A stretch of DNA of 8,748 bases from NCBI GenBank assembly GCA_018648945.1, contig JABGQJ010000202.1, positions 1 to 8,748 of the forward strand. Reading direction: 5' to 3'. Below are positions 1-6,700 of this stretch, piece by piece (within the stretch, counting starts at the first letter, position 1; each line of letters opens with the position of its first letter). Both the position numbers and the translations under genes were made by a program. The notes below the pieces were generated by a model that ran no database searches, had not been told where the DNA came from, and worked only from the letters and a program-made list of their open reading frames with translations. Source of the stretch: Victivallales bacterium. Its GTDB lineage: Bacteria; Verrucomicrobiota; Lentisphaeria; Oligosphaerales; Lenti-02.

Positions 1-338
1 CACTGCTCCGTGCTGGTGGGAGGAGGGGTATTGGGGGCCAGTTCCCGCTGCAGGATCGGGCCGAAGACGCGCTTCATCTCCCCCGCCAACTGGAGCTTGC
101 AGTAGCGGGACGCCCGGCCCTCACCCCGCTTGAAGGGCTTGCGGTACAGCCGGGCAAGTCGGAGGAGGGCTTCTGCCTTGCCAGGCTTCCCGGTAACCAC
201 CTGCTCGCGCAGTAGGGATATGTCCCGCTTCAGCTGATCCCAGCGCTGCCGCAAGGCATCCTCAGCGAGTGCGAAGGGCGAGGCCAGCACCGCCAGCGCC
301 ACCAGCTTGGCCATGCATGCGGCGGGAACAGGGCACAT
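1..338 (-). CDS. Exported TPR-like protein, 3' end beyond window; partial paralogue of the upstream gene
   Basis: The frame is open from 338 down to base 1 (112 codons) and continues outside the window. The chosen ATG at 338 lies about 10 bases after a strong AAGGAG (349-354, minus strand). An adjacent GTG at 341 is equally possible. An internal ATG at 314 gives a cleaner signal peptide but has no ribosome binding site. Residues 11-25 are hydrophobic and end in ALA before ED, which looks like a signal peptidase I site, so the product is probably exported. Residues 57-97 resemble residues 151-190 of the 555-residue protein encoded just upstream, sharing for example the block EMKRVFGP after an aromatic and basic helix. 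The gap from that gene is 60 bases on the same strand, so they are probably cotranscribed. The function is unknown. The TPR-like label rests on helix pattern only. Confidence 0.7.
   Translation of the reverse strand, partial: MCPVPAACMAKLVALAVLASPFALAEDALRQRWDQLKRDISLLREQVVTGKPGKAEALLRLARLYRKPFKRGEGRASRYCKLQLAGEMKRVFGPILQRELAPNTPPPTSTEQ
57..82. repeat. 26-base exact direct repeat, copy 1
   Basis: This stretch is identical over 26 bases to 1502-1527. Both copies encode the MKRVFGP block of two neighbouring minus-strand genes, in the same codon frame. A further 11-base match lies nearby (5-15 and 1453-1463). It is best read as a trace of gene duplication or gene conversion inside coding sequence, not as a mobile repeat. 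Confidence 0.85.
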
Positions 339-397
339 CACGATCCAGCTCCTTCCTCCAGCTGTGGTGCCAACCAGAGACCTCTCGGCCACCCGAA

Positions 398-2065
398 CTA
401 CGGCGTGTCAGGCTTCTTCGGCTTCAGCCTCTCCGCCTCTGCCTTCAGTTCCGCATCGAGGACCGCAGCAAGCTCGGGGGGGAAGGTCTCGAGACAATAG
501 GTGATGACGTTCGCCTTCATCTGGTCGTACGGGGGAAGCCCGCGCCTGATCTTGGTGTCGCCGATGTCCTGGTGGTACTTGTCGTAGACACTCCTGGCGG
601 TCCGTTCGTAGGCCGCGCACTCGTCGTAGTTCCGGTTGGCCAGGGCAAAGCAGGAGTAGATCAGATATCCCTGAACCGTGCTCTGCCCCTGGTTGTAGCT
701 CATGATCTTGATGTCTTCCTCGAGCTCCTTGACGGCGAAGGAGTCGAGGTCGCCCGTGATGCGCGATTCATACCTCTTCGTGCCAATGTCGAAGTACTCC
801 TTGGCCTTGGCCCGGAAGCCGCTCTTGTAGAAGTACACCACCGCATCCACCAGGAAGTTCCCGTAGGCGGCCCGAATGGTGTTCTCACCGTGCCTTTCCA
901 GGGAGTCCTCATAGGCCTTGCGGCAGAAGTCCGCCACATTCAGATTCGGCCGCATCTCAAGGACTTCGGTATCCTCGACTTGCATCACGACCAAGCTGCC
1001 GCCCTTGAACGCGTCGGCGAGCGACTGGAAGATCATGCGATCGCATTGCAGGGCCTTGAACTCGTCTTCGCTCTTGCGCCATTCCTCGCCGCCTCGCACG
1101 GCCCAGTAGATGGCATGGGCTTCGGGCAAGCGCCAGTCCAGATCGCCAAAGGTGCGGTTGATGTGGGCGACAAGCTCGGGCTTGAGCCGGTAGTGGTTGC
1201 GCAGCCAGCGGTGGCGCAACGCCAGGTCCACGGGGATCGCGATGCCGAGATCAACGATCTCCTGGCGCACGATGTCCGGAATCATGCCGTCTGGACTCTC
1301 CCGGAACTCGCGCTCGAAATCATCGAAGGTCCAGCCCTTCCCTTCCTCCCCTTGCCGGGCCAGGATCTTGGCGAATTCCGCGTACTTCTCCTCGCCGATC
1401 TGGGCCGCGAGCTTGGCGGGGGTCAGCGCCCCGCTGGCAATGCGGTGCCACCGCTCCGTGCTGCTGGGAAGAGAGCCATCATGGGCTCGTCCCTGCACCA
1501 CCGGGCCGAAGACGCGCTTCATCTCCCAGGCCATCTGGGTCTTGTAGTAGCGGTTCGCGTCGTCCAGGTCCTTGCCGACCTTGTGCTGGTAGATCCAGCC
1601 GAGCTGATGGAACAGCTCGGGGTCGCTGGGGTTGTAGTTCAGCGCCTCGTCCCGAATCAGTTCGATCCCGCGCTGCACCCAGCGCCAACGGTCTTCGGGC
1701 CGGTTGAAGGTGACCGAAACGTTGTAGGCCATATTCCAGGCGAGAAAGCACGAGGCGGCCGTGAAGCGGGGCTGGAGCTTGGTGATCCAGGAGGCCAGCT
1801 GCACGGTTTCGAAGTAGTTGCCCTTATCCTGCATGCGTTGGGAACGCAACCACAGGAAGTCGGCCACCAGGCCCCGGAACCCGCCCAGGGCCACCGTGGT
1901 GAAGGCGACCAGCGGCGGCGCATTCTCGAGCGGTTCGGTATCCGTCAGCTCCTGCTGGATGCGGATGGCGTTCATGCGGCTCTGCACGGCCGAGAGGCCA
2001 GCGACCAGAACGGTGAAGGCCAGCACGAGGACGAGCAGGGAGACCAATGGCTTGGAGAGTTTCAT
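398..2065 (-). CDS. Membrane-anchored TPR-like protein of unknown function
   Basis: The 555-residue product starts with a short basic segment and a single hydrophobic helix (about residues 7-26), which reads as an uncleaved signal anchor, leaving the rest outside the cytoplasm. The remainder is rich in amphipathic helices. Residues 60-165 contain a distinctive aromatic stretch (FLWLRSQRMQDKGNYFE, then WITKLQPRF, then AWNMAYN) whose helix spacing resembles tetratricopeptide repeats. The C-terminal half also looks helical. I recall similar proteins of this length from Lentisphaerae and Verrucomicrobia, where they sit next to ABC-2 permeases, but no reaction is known to me. The ATG overlaps the stop of the permease gene as ATGA, so translation is probably coupled and the two proteins may form one envelope complex. 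TAG stop at 398-400. There is no visible enzyme motif, so a structural or adaptor role is inferred. Confidence 0.85.
   Translation of the reverse strand: MKLSKPLVSLLVLVLAFTVLVAGLSAVQSRMNAIRIQQELTDTEPLENAPPLVAFTTVALGGFRGLVADFLWLRSQRMQDKGNYFETVQLASWITKLQPRFTAASCFLAWNMAYNVSVTFNRPEDRWRWVQRGIELIRDEALNYNPSDPELFHQLGWIYQHKVGKDLDDANRYYKTQMAWEMKRVFGPVVQGRAHDGSLPSSTERWHRIASGALTPAKLAAQIGEEKYAEFAKILARQGEEGKGWTFDDFEREFRESPDGMIPDIVRQEIVDLGIAIPVDLALRHRWLRNHYRLKPELVAHINRTFGDLDWRLPEAHAIYWAVRGGEEWRKSEDEFKALQCDRMIFQSLADAFKGGSLVVMQVEDTEVLEMRPNLNVADFCRKAYEDSLERHGENTIRAAYGNFLVDAVVYFYKSGFRAKAKEYFDIGTKRYESRITGDLDSFAVKELEEDIKIMSYNQGQSTVQGYLIYSCFALANRNYDECAAYERTARSVYDKYHQDIGDTKIRRGLPPYDQMKANVITYCLETFPPELAAVLDAELKAEAERLKPKKPDTP
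1502..1527. repeat. 26-base exact direct repeat, copy 2
   Basis: Partner of 57-82, inside the 555-residue protein gene. It encodes the end of EMKRVFGP and flanking residues on the minus strand. Confidence 0.85.
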
Positions 2066-3474
2066 CTACGAATCACCGTTCCCAGTTCTCGGCGGGTCAG
2101 GACCCAGACTCCGAAGAGCGCGATCAGTCCGCCGCGAATCACGATCAGGTTCAGCGTGGTCCAGGCCACACGCGAGTATTCCACGAGCCGCCCGCGCGCC
2201 AGGTCGCTGGTGGCGTCGAAATCATCCACGGACACCACGACTTTGCCCACGGTTCGGGCTAGGTAATGGGCGGCGCGGTCGGCCACGCCTTTGTAGGTGT
2301 AGCGACCGAAGTCGTCCTGCAACGGTGCGCTCACGGCGGCCTGTACGCTCAGCCCGATGACCAGATAGGCGATCGCCACGAAGGCTGCAACCGGCGTGGA
2401 GAAGGCCGCGCCAACCGCACAGCCCAAAGCCGAGAGGAAGGCGACCTGGAGAAGCGCCAACACCATGGCGCGGGCGTAGTTGGTGGTGAATCCGGAGACC
2501 CGGGCCAGGACGAGCGGGCCATCGGCCCACTGGAAAATGACGGAGTGGCCGCGATCCTCGCCGGTCTTGCCCTCCTTTGCTGCCTTGGGGAGGGGATTGA
2601 AGTAGCCCACCTCCAAGACCCCGTCCTCGGAGATGTGACTGGCAGGAATCTTCACCTCGTGGTAGTTGCCGGTCAGAACCCTCTGTTCAATCCTCGTGGC
2701 CGCCTGGTTCCCCTTGGCGTTGGGATTGTGGATTTCCCAGAAACCCAGCGTGACCTTCTGGGCGCTCTGGGACGTGGAATCAAGGTAGTGTCGGTAGCGC
2801 AGGTATAGGTTCTCCGTGCCTTTTGGCACGTTGACGTTCTGGAAGCGCCACGTCTTGGTATGCCCGGCCTCGAGCCCGGTGGTCCTGGTCTTCATGTGCT
2901 GGAGAATGCTCCCGAGCGTGGTGTCGGGGTCGTGACCTTCCTCAAGTTCCCCTGCGTCCTTCTTCCGTGCGTATTCCTCCCGGGCATCCTGCATGTAGTT
3001 CGGCCGGTCCGGCTCGAAGCCGCGACGACCCACCAGAACTTCCTCTCTGAGACGGACCATCTGTTGCTCGTCAAACCGCTTGCGGGACAGCCCAAAGTGG
3101 ACCAGGGAGAGGATGATCAGGAAGGAGACGACGAGAATCGCCGCGTTCATGATGAACACGCCGAGCCACTTCCCCACCCAGATGATCCAGCGCGGGCAGG
3201 GCTTGGTGGTCACCATGTGGATCGTGTAGTCCTCCACCTCGCGCGGCAGTTGCGAGCAGCCCAGCCAGAGGGTGGTGGTGGAGATCAGGGCGACCACGAC
3301 CCCGAGCGAATAGGTAAGGGTGATCTGAGCCTGTGCCCTGGCCGTGCCATCCCCCGAGACCACCAGCGGGAGCAGAGCGACCGCCAGCAGGATAAAGAGG
3401 AAGAGTACATGGAATACGCGCGAACGGACAGCCGAACGCATCGTCTGGATCACGATTGCTCGCAGTTGCTTCAC
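2062..3474 (-). CDS. ABC-2-type transporter permease with large soluble insert
   Basis: This 470-residue integral membrane protein has six predicted helices at about residues 21-39, 52-72, 103-127, 334-358, 361-381 and 440-459. The N-terminus (MKQLRAIVIQTMRSAVRSRVF) is typical of ABC-2 permeases of the NatB/GldF-like group, with an amphipathic helix leading into the first membrane span. Between helices 3 and 4 lie some 200 soluble residues: a charged helical part (130-200), then a beta-rich part (205-330). GTG at 3474 is preferred as start because GAGG lies 7 bases upstream. A TTG at 3489 would add five residues but has no binding site. No ATPase gene lies beside it in the window, so the ATP-binding partner and the substrate are unknown. 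The stop overlaps the next start (ATGA). It is probably first in its operon, facing fcl-rny across a long divergent intergenic region. Confidence 0.87.
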   Translation of the reverse strand: MKQLRAIVIQTMRSAVRSRVFHVLFLFILLAVALLPLVVSGDGTARAQAQITLTYSLGVVVALISTTTLWLGCSQLPREVEDYTIHMVTTKPCPRWIIWVGKWLGVFIMNAAILVVSFLIILSLVHFGLSRKRFDEQQMVRLREEVLVGRRGFEPDRPNYMQDAREEYARKKDAGELEEGHDPDTTLGSILQHMKTRTTGLEAGHTKTWRFQNVNVPKGTENLYLRYRHYLDSTSQSAQKVTLGFWEIHNPNAKGNQAATRIEQRVLTGNYHEVKIPASHISEDGVLEVGYFNPLPKAAKEGKTGEDRGHSVIFQWADGPLVLARVSGFTTNYARAMVLALLQVAFLSALGCAVGAAFSTPVAAFVAIAYLVIGLSVQAAVSAPLQDDFGRYTYKGVADRAAHYLARTVGKVVVSVDDFDATSDLARGRLVEYSRVAWTTLNLIVIRGGLIALFGVWVLTRRELGTVIRR

Positions 3475-3547
3475 CGCATCGCCTCGCAAGGGTCTAAGAT
3501 TCGTAGCCGTCGCTCGAGAAGGACGCTACCTGGAGAAATAAGCCGTT

Positions 3548-3577
3548 AGTATACTTCGGAGTAGAGTCCAATGCCAC
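3548..3577 (-). promoter_or_regulatory. Candidate sigma-70 promoter for the permease operon
   Basis: On the minus strand a good -10 box TATACT (3553-3548) follows a moderate -35 box GTGGCA (3577-3572) at 18 bases. Transcription would begin near 3540, giving a leader of about 65 bases to the GTG at 3474. This is pattern matching by eye only. Confidence 0.3.
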
Positions 3578-3625
3578 CACCGAGGTTCCGAGGAGCACTC
3601 TGAATCATTTTGTCGCGCGTCCGCG

Positions 3626-3653
3626 TTGACAGACCGACAGGGAGTCCTACTTT
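3626..3653 (+). promoter_or_regulatory. Candidate sigma-70 promoter, rightward
   Basis: A perfect -35 box TTGACA (3626-3631) is followed after 16 bases by TACTTT (3648-3653), which keeps the three most conserved -10 positions. A transcript from about 3660 would have a 550-base leader before fcl, so it may serve an RNA or an upstream start for fcl-rny. It is back to back with the candidate leftward promoter, about 50 bases away. Confidence 0.3.
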
Positions 3654-3950
3654 AGCAACAGTGTTCCAACTCCGTTGTTGGAGGGCTTTCACATATTGAT
3701 TGGTGCCTAGAAGCAAGGGCGTTGCCCTGGTTTGGTGGGTGCCCCGCGTTGCTGGACGATCACGTCGCGGAGTTGCTTACGGAGCATTCTCCACGGCGAG
3801 TGATTGTACGAATTCGGAAGCGTTCTCGGTGAACGTACCCAAAGACTGCTTGGATCACGCCATGTTCCGGCTTCCCAGAGGGGAGTCTGCATGGGAACCA
3901 CAGTCCAGACTGTACCTTAGCCGGCGCTTCCGACGCCGATGACCTTCTGG

Positions 3951-3981
3951 TTGACGACCCAGTCAATCGAGTGTGGACAAT
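3951..3981 (+). promoter_or_regulatory. Candidate promoter for the structured RNA or fcl leader
   Basis: TTGACG (3951-3956) and GACAAT (3976-3981) are separated by 19 bases, slightly long. The predicted start, about 3988, falls at the beginning of the long-range stem at 3991, which is why I record it despite the imperfect spacing. Confidence 0.25.
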
Positions 3982-3990
3982 CTGGTTTCC

Positions 3991-4202
3991 TCGGCGGCGG
4001 TGCGTTCCCACCATCCTCTGCGACATCCCTCTCTTCACGGGTAGCAATCGTGGTTTCCGAACCCGTAGTAAGGAAGGTACTGTTTTGTGGGGTGTTTGGC
4101 TGACATGTTGGCTCCGACCCAGGCGACGACGGCCCTGCCGCGCCCGCCGGGTGCGGCCCGTGCCTGGCCATCGCGACCCTTGGCAGTGTACTCCGCCGTC
4201 GG
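3991..4202 (+). ncRNA. Candidate structured RNA upstream of fcl, possibly 6S-like
   Basis: Bases 3991-4000 can pair with 4193-4202 in an unbroken 10-bp stem (eight Watson-Crick, two G-U), enclosing about 190 bases. Inside, 4035-4053 can pair discontinuously with 4168-4183, followed by an apical hairpin at 4119-4167 (CCAGGC with GCCTGG, ACGG with CCGT, and an 8-bp stem 4138-4145 with 4149-4156). A large internal loop remains between the outer and middle stems. Length, rod shape, internal bubble and place just before 5-formyl-THF cyclo-ligase recall 6S RNA, the RNA polymerase-binding regulator often found there. Against this: GC-rich sequence folds easily, I see no certain 6S consensus, and the right arm reaches the fcl ribosome binding site. 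It could instead be an fcl leader or chance pairing. Confidence 0.25.
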
Positions 4203-4212
4203 AGGCGGTCGC

Positions 4213-4905
4213 ATGAGCGCACCCATCCCCCAGGCGACGGAGAAGCGTGCCCTCCGGAAGCGCATTCGGCACCAGTTGGCCGCGCTGGCCCAGCAGACGC
4301 TGGACGCCATCGGCCAGTGTGTGAGCCGCCGGATTCTGTTATTGCCCGCTGTGTGCCAAGCCCCCGTATTGGCGGCATACGCAGCGACGGCAGAGGAAGT
4401 GGACATCAACGAGGTAGTGGAAGACAAACTACGCCAAGGAGGAAAGGTGGTACTGCCGCGCTACGACGCGGCCGCGCGATGCTACCGGATGGTGGCGATC
4501 GCTGATCCTGACGCTGATTTGGTATGCGGACACTACGGTATCCGCGAACCCCGTCCCGAACTCCCGCCTGAAGATCCTGCGCATCTTCGGGCGGCAGATA
4601 CGGTCTGGCTTGTGCCCGGACTGGCCTTTGATCCGCAGGGAAACCGCCTGGGCCATGGCGGGGGCTACTACGACCGCCTGTTGGCGGGCGTGCTCGGCCC
4701 CCGCATCGGCGTGGCCCAGGACTGGCAGATTCTGCCCCGGGTCCCTGCCCAAGCGCACGATGTCACCATGACTGTGGTGGTGTCGGAGAAACGAACGCTG
4801 CAATCCCCGCTGGTGCATTCGGCACCGCAGACGAGAAAGGAGAACCCATGCCCGCAGATATCATCCAAGTGTTCCCCATCCCCGCAGGTATCACGGAAGT
4901 CGTGA
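4213..4905 (+). CDS. 5-formyltetrahydrofolate cyclo-ligase
   Basis: The product converts 5-formyltetrahydrofolate to 5,10-methenyltetrahydrofolate using ATP and Mg2+, returning the storage folate to the one-carbon pool in the cytoplasm. The family hallmark is at residues 134-155: VPGLAFDPQGNRLGHGGGYY followed by DR, with the glycine-rich phosphate-binding loop at 147-151. The basic N-terminal helix (EKRALRKRIR) is also typical. ATG at 4213 is chosen because GGAGG (4201-4205) lies 7 bases before it and homologues begin near here. An in-frame ATG at 4087 would add a low-complexity extension. At 230 residues it is longer than the usual 185-200. The family core ends near VVVSEKR (188-194), and the last 36 residues look like read-on sequence, the final 19 codons overlapping rny in another frame. 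It is first of a two-gene unit with rny. Confidence 0.95.
   Translation: MSAPIPQATEKRALRKRIRHQLAALAQQTLDAIGQCVSRRILLLPAVCQAPVLAAYAATAEEVDINEVVEDKLRQGGKVVLPRYDAAARCYRMVAIADPDADLVCGHYGIREPRPELPPEDPAHLRAADTVWLVPGLAFDPQGNRLGHGGGYYDRLLAGVLGPRIGVAQDWQILPRVPAQAHDVTMTVVVSEKRTLQSPLVHSAPQTRKENPCPQISSKCSPSPQVSRKS
4836..4843 (+). promoter_or_regulatory. Ribosome binding site of rny, inside fcl
   Basis: AAAGGAGA ends 4 bases before the ATG at 4848 (AGGAG at 4838-4842, spacing 5). It fixes the rny start although this lies 58 bases upstream of the fcl stop, so the overlap is not an artefact of start choice. Confidence 0.8.
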
Positions 4906-6431
4906 TTCCGGTCGTCACGCTCCTCGCTGGAGCGTTGGTCGGCTATCTACTCTCCGCCCTTCGGAACCGCAAAGAGGTGGCCAGCGCAGAGGGCGAGCTG
5001 AAGGCTGCCCAGACCCAGGCCCGCGCCATCGTCAGCGAAGCCAAGGCATCCGCCAAGGAAGAGCTGCTGAAGATGCGCGACGACTTCGAGAAGTCCACCA
5101 AGGACACCCGTCGCGAAGTCCAGAAACTGGAGGGGCGCATCGCCAATCGCGAAAGCAACCTGGATCGCAAGTCCGACATGCTGGAGGATCGCTCGCGGGA
5201 ATTGGAGAAGCGCGAGGATTCGCTGCGCGCTTCCCAGGACAGGCTCGCGAGCCGCAACACCGAGCTGGACGAACTGGTCGGCAAGCAGGTCACGGAGTTG
5301 GAACGCGTGGCGAGCCTCACCCGCGACGAGGCCCGCGACCAGCTGCTGAGCTGCCTCGAGGAAACCCTCGAAGCCGACCGGGCCGCGCTCATCCGCCGGT
5401 ACCAAGAGGAGAGCCGCCAGAAGGTCATGGAGGAAGGCCAGGAAATCATGGTGACCGCCATGCAACGCTATGCTGGCGACTGTACCTACGAGCGCACCAC
5501 CTCCACCATTCCCCTGCCGAGTGACGAGATGAAAGGGCGCATCATTGGCCGCGAGGGCCGGAATATCCGGGCCATCGAGGCCGCCACTGGCGTCAGCATC
5601 CTGATCGACGACACCCCCGAGGCGGTGGTCATCAGTTGCTTCGACCCCGTTCGCCGCGAGATCGCTCGCCGGGTCATGGAAAGCCTGATTTCGGACGGGC
5701 GCATCCATCCGAGCCGGATCGAGGAAATGGTCGGCAAGATGACCAAGGAACTCGACAGCGAAATCCAGAAGGCCGGCCAGGCTGCCATCGACAAGGTCGG
5801 GGTCACCCGCCTGCGGGGCAACGTGATCAAGCTCATTGGTCGCCTGAAGTACCGCTACAGCTTCTCCCAGAACGTGCTGATGCACTCCATGGAAGTCGCG
5901 AGCCTGATGGGGATCATCGCCGCCCAGATCGGGCTGGACGAACGGAAGGCCAAACGGGCCGGACTGCTGCATGACATCGGCAAGGCCGTCGATCACGAGA
6001 TCGAGGGCCCGCACGCGGCCATCGGCGCCGACCTGCTGAAGCGGGCGGGCGAGGATGGGGAAGTGGTCAACGCAGTGGCTGCCCATCATGAGGACGTGGC
6101 GAAGGGATCTCTCATGGCGGTGCTGGTCGAGATCTGCGACAAGCTCAGCGCCGGTCGTCCCGGTGCCCGCTCCGAGACAACCGAGCTGTATCTCAGGCGC
6201 CTGGAGGATCTCGAGGCCATTGGCGGCTCGTTCCGCGGCGTCGAACAGTGCTACGCCATCCAGGCCGGGCGCGAGTTGCGCGTGATCGTCAAGCCGGGCG
6301 AAATCGACGAGGACCAGGCGACGACCCTGGCCCACGAGATGGCCGACCGGATCGAGAAGGAAATGCGCTACCCCGGCCAGATCAAGGTCTCCGTTATCCG
6401 CGAGACCCGTTTCACCGAATACGCCAAGTAG
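4848..6431 (+). CDS. rny: Ribonuclease Y
   Basis: RNase Y is a membrane-anchored endoribonuclease that starts decay of many mRNAs. The 527-residue length matches the family (about 520). In order: one N-terminal transmembrane helix (about residues 14-36), a long charged coiled coil (40-200), a KH RNA-binding domain with the signature GRIIGREGRNIR (230-241), and an HD metal-dependent phosphohydrolase domain. The metal and catalytic residues are all visible: H346, H375-D376 in LLHDIGK, H413-H414 in AAHHED, and D431 in EICDK, so the enzyme should be active. The C-terminal tail (from about 440) with the VIRETRFTEYAK ending is standard. Translation probably couples to fcl through the overlap, and an intrinsic terminator follows 22 bases after the stop. 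Codon use and composition match the neighbours. Confidence 0.98.
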   Translation: MPADIIQVFPIPAGITEVVIPVVTLLAGALVGYLLSALRNRKEVASAEGELKAAQTQARAIVSEAKASAKEELLKMRDDFEKSTKDTRREVQKLEGRIANRESNLDRKSDMLEDRSRELEKREDSLRASQDRLASRNTELDELVGKQVTELERVASLTRDEARDQLLSCLEETLEADRAALIRRYQEESRQKVMEEGQEIMVTAMQRYAGDCTYERTTSTIPLPSDEMKGRIIGREGRNIRAIEAATGVSILIDDTPEAVVISCFDPVRREIARRVMESLISDGRIHPSRIEEMVGKMTKELDSEIQKAGQAAIDKVGVTRLRGNVIKLIGRLKYRYSFSQNVLMHSMEVASLMGIIAAQIGLDERKAKRAGLLHDIGKAVDHEIEGPHAAIGADLLKRAGEDGEVVNAVAAHHEDVAKGSLMAVLVEICDKLSAGRPGARSETTELYLRRLEDLEAIGGSFRGVEQCYAIQAGRELRVIVKPGEIDEDQATTLAHEMADRIEKEMRYPGQIKVSVIRETRFTEYAK

Positions 6432-6452
6432 TCTGACTGAACGCAATCCCAG

Positions 6453-6487
6453 AACCCCCGGTGCCGCATGCGGCACCGGGGGTTTTT
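6453..6487 (+). terminator. Rho-independent terminator after rny
   Basis: A perfect 14-bp inverted repeat with no unpaired spacer (6455-6482) is flanked by AA on the left and TTTTT (6483-6487) on the right. In RNA the central bases form the loop, leaving a GC-rich stem and a U run. It ends the fcl-rny transcript. The short A run on the left makes leftward activity doubtful. Confidence 0.95.
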
Positions 6488-6558
6488 CCGTCCGCGCCAG
6501 GAAGAGGCCGGGGCCACGGCGCTCGGGCCAGTGGCTGGGAGCCTTCCTCGCGGACACG

Positions 6559-6586
6559 TTGAAAACGCGCCGCAGAACTCTACCTT
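6559..6586 (+). promoter_or_regulatory. Candidate promoter for the glycosidase-like gene
   Basis: TTGAAA (6559-6564) is followed after 16 bases by TACCTT (6581-6586), with transcription predicted near 6593. It is the best match between the rny terminator and the gene, with a leader of about 110 bases. Weak evidence by eye. Confidence 0.25.
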
Positions 6587-6700
6587 CATGCCTTCTGGCC
6601 ACCCTGTCTCAAACCAGCTGGTGATACGGTAGTGAATGGACTGATGCAACGGCTCGCGGCGGCATGGCTCGCGGCAATTGCCTGCCAAGGAGAGGAAGTG

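Larger units (their letters stand above)
3490..4212. other. Divergent intergenic region, 720 bases, no convincing gene
   Basis: The frames that cross this stretch (for example on the minus strand 3760-4272 and 3917-4378) are short, overlap each other, and look like random translation rich in R, S, P and T. None has a good ribosome binding site or a recognisable motif. The left part (about 3540-4080) looks less GC-rich than the flanking genes. It holds candidate promoters on both strands, several small inverted repeats (3665-3682, 3884-3911, 3922-3938, 4037-4066), and at its right end a foldable segment described separately. No tRNA, tmRNA, RNase P or SRP RNA signature was seen. Confidence 0.7.

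Noticed and set aside
269..2266. 665-codon open frame on the plus strand
   Set aside because: In exact register opposite the 555-residue protein gene. It is the same codon-use artefact, while the minus strand has a membrane anchor, coupled start and conserved-looking segments.
3900..3913. Palindrome ACAGTC-CA-GACTGT as an operator
   Set aside because: Six-base arms with a short spacer are expected many times by chance in a window this size, and no regulator gene is near.
3922..3938. Hairpin CGGCG/CGCCG as a terminator
   Set aside because: No T run follows on either strand.
3700..3942. 80-codon plus-strand frame in the intergenic region
   Set aside because: No ribosome binding site at its ATG, no motif, and an arginine-rich random-looking end. 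A small gene cannot be excluded but nothing supports it.
4087..4212. N-terminal extension of fcl from an upstream ATG
   Set aside because: Low-complexity A/P/R residues not seen at the start of this family, while ATG 4213 has GGAGG at the right distance.
3760..4378. Minus-strand frames of 153-170 codons in the intergenic region
   Set aside because: They overlap each other in different frames, cross into fcl, lack ribosome binding sites and have random-looking composition.
4947..6602. 551-codon open frame on the minus strand
   Set aside because: In register opposite rny, ending where rny has its CTA codon. It also reads through the terminator.
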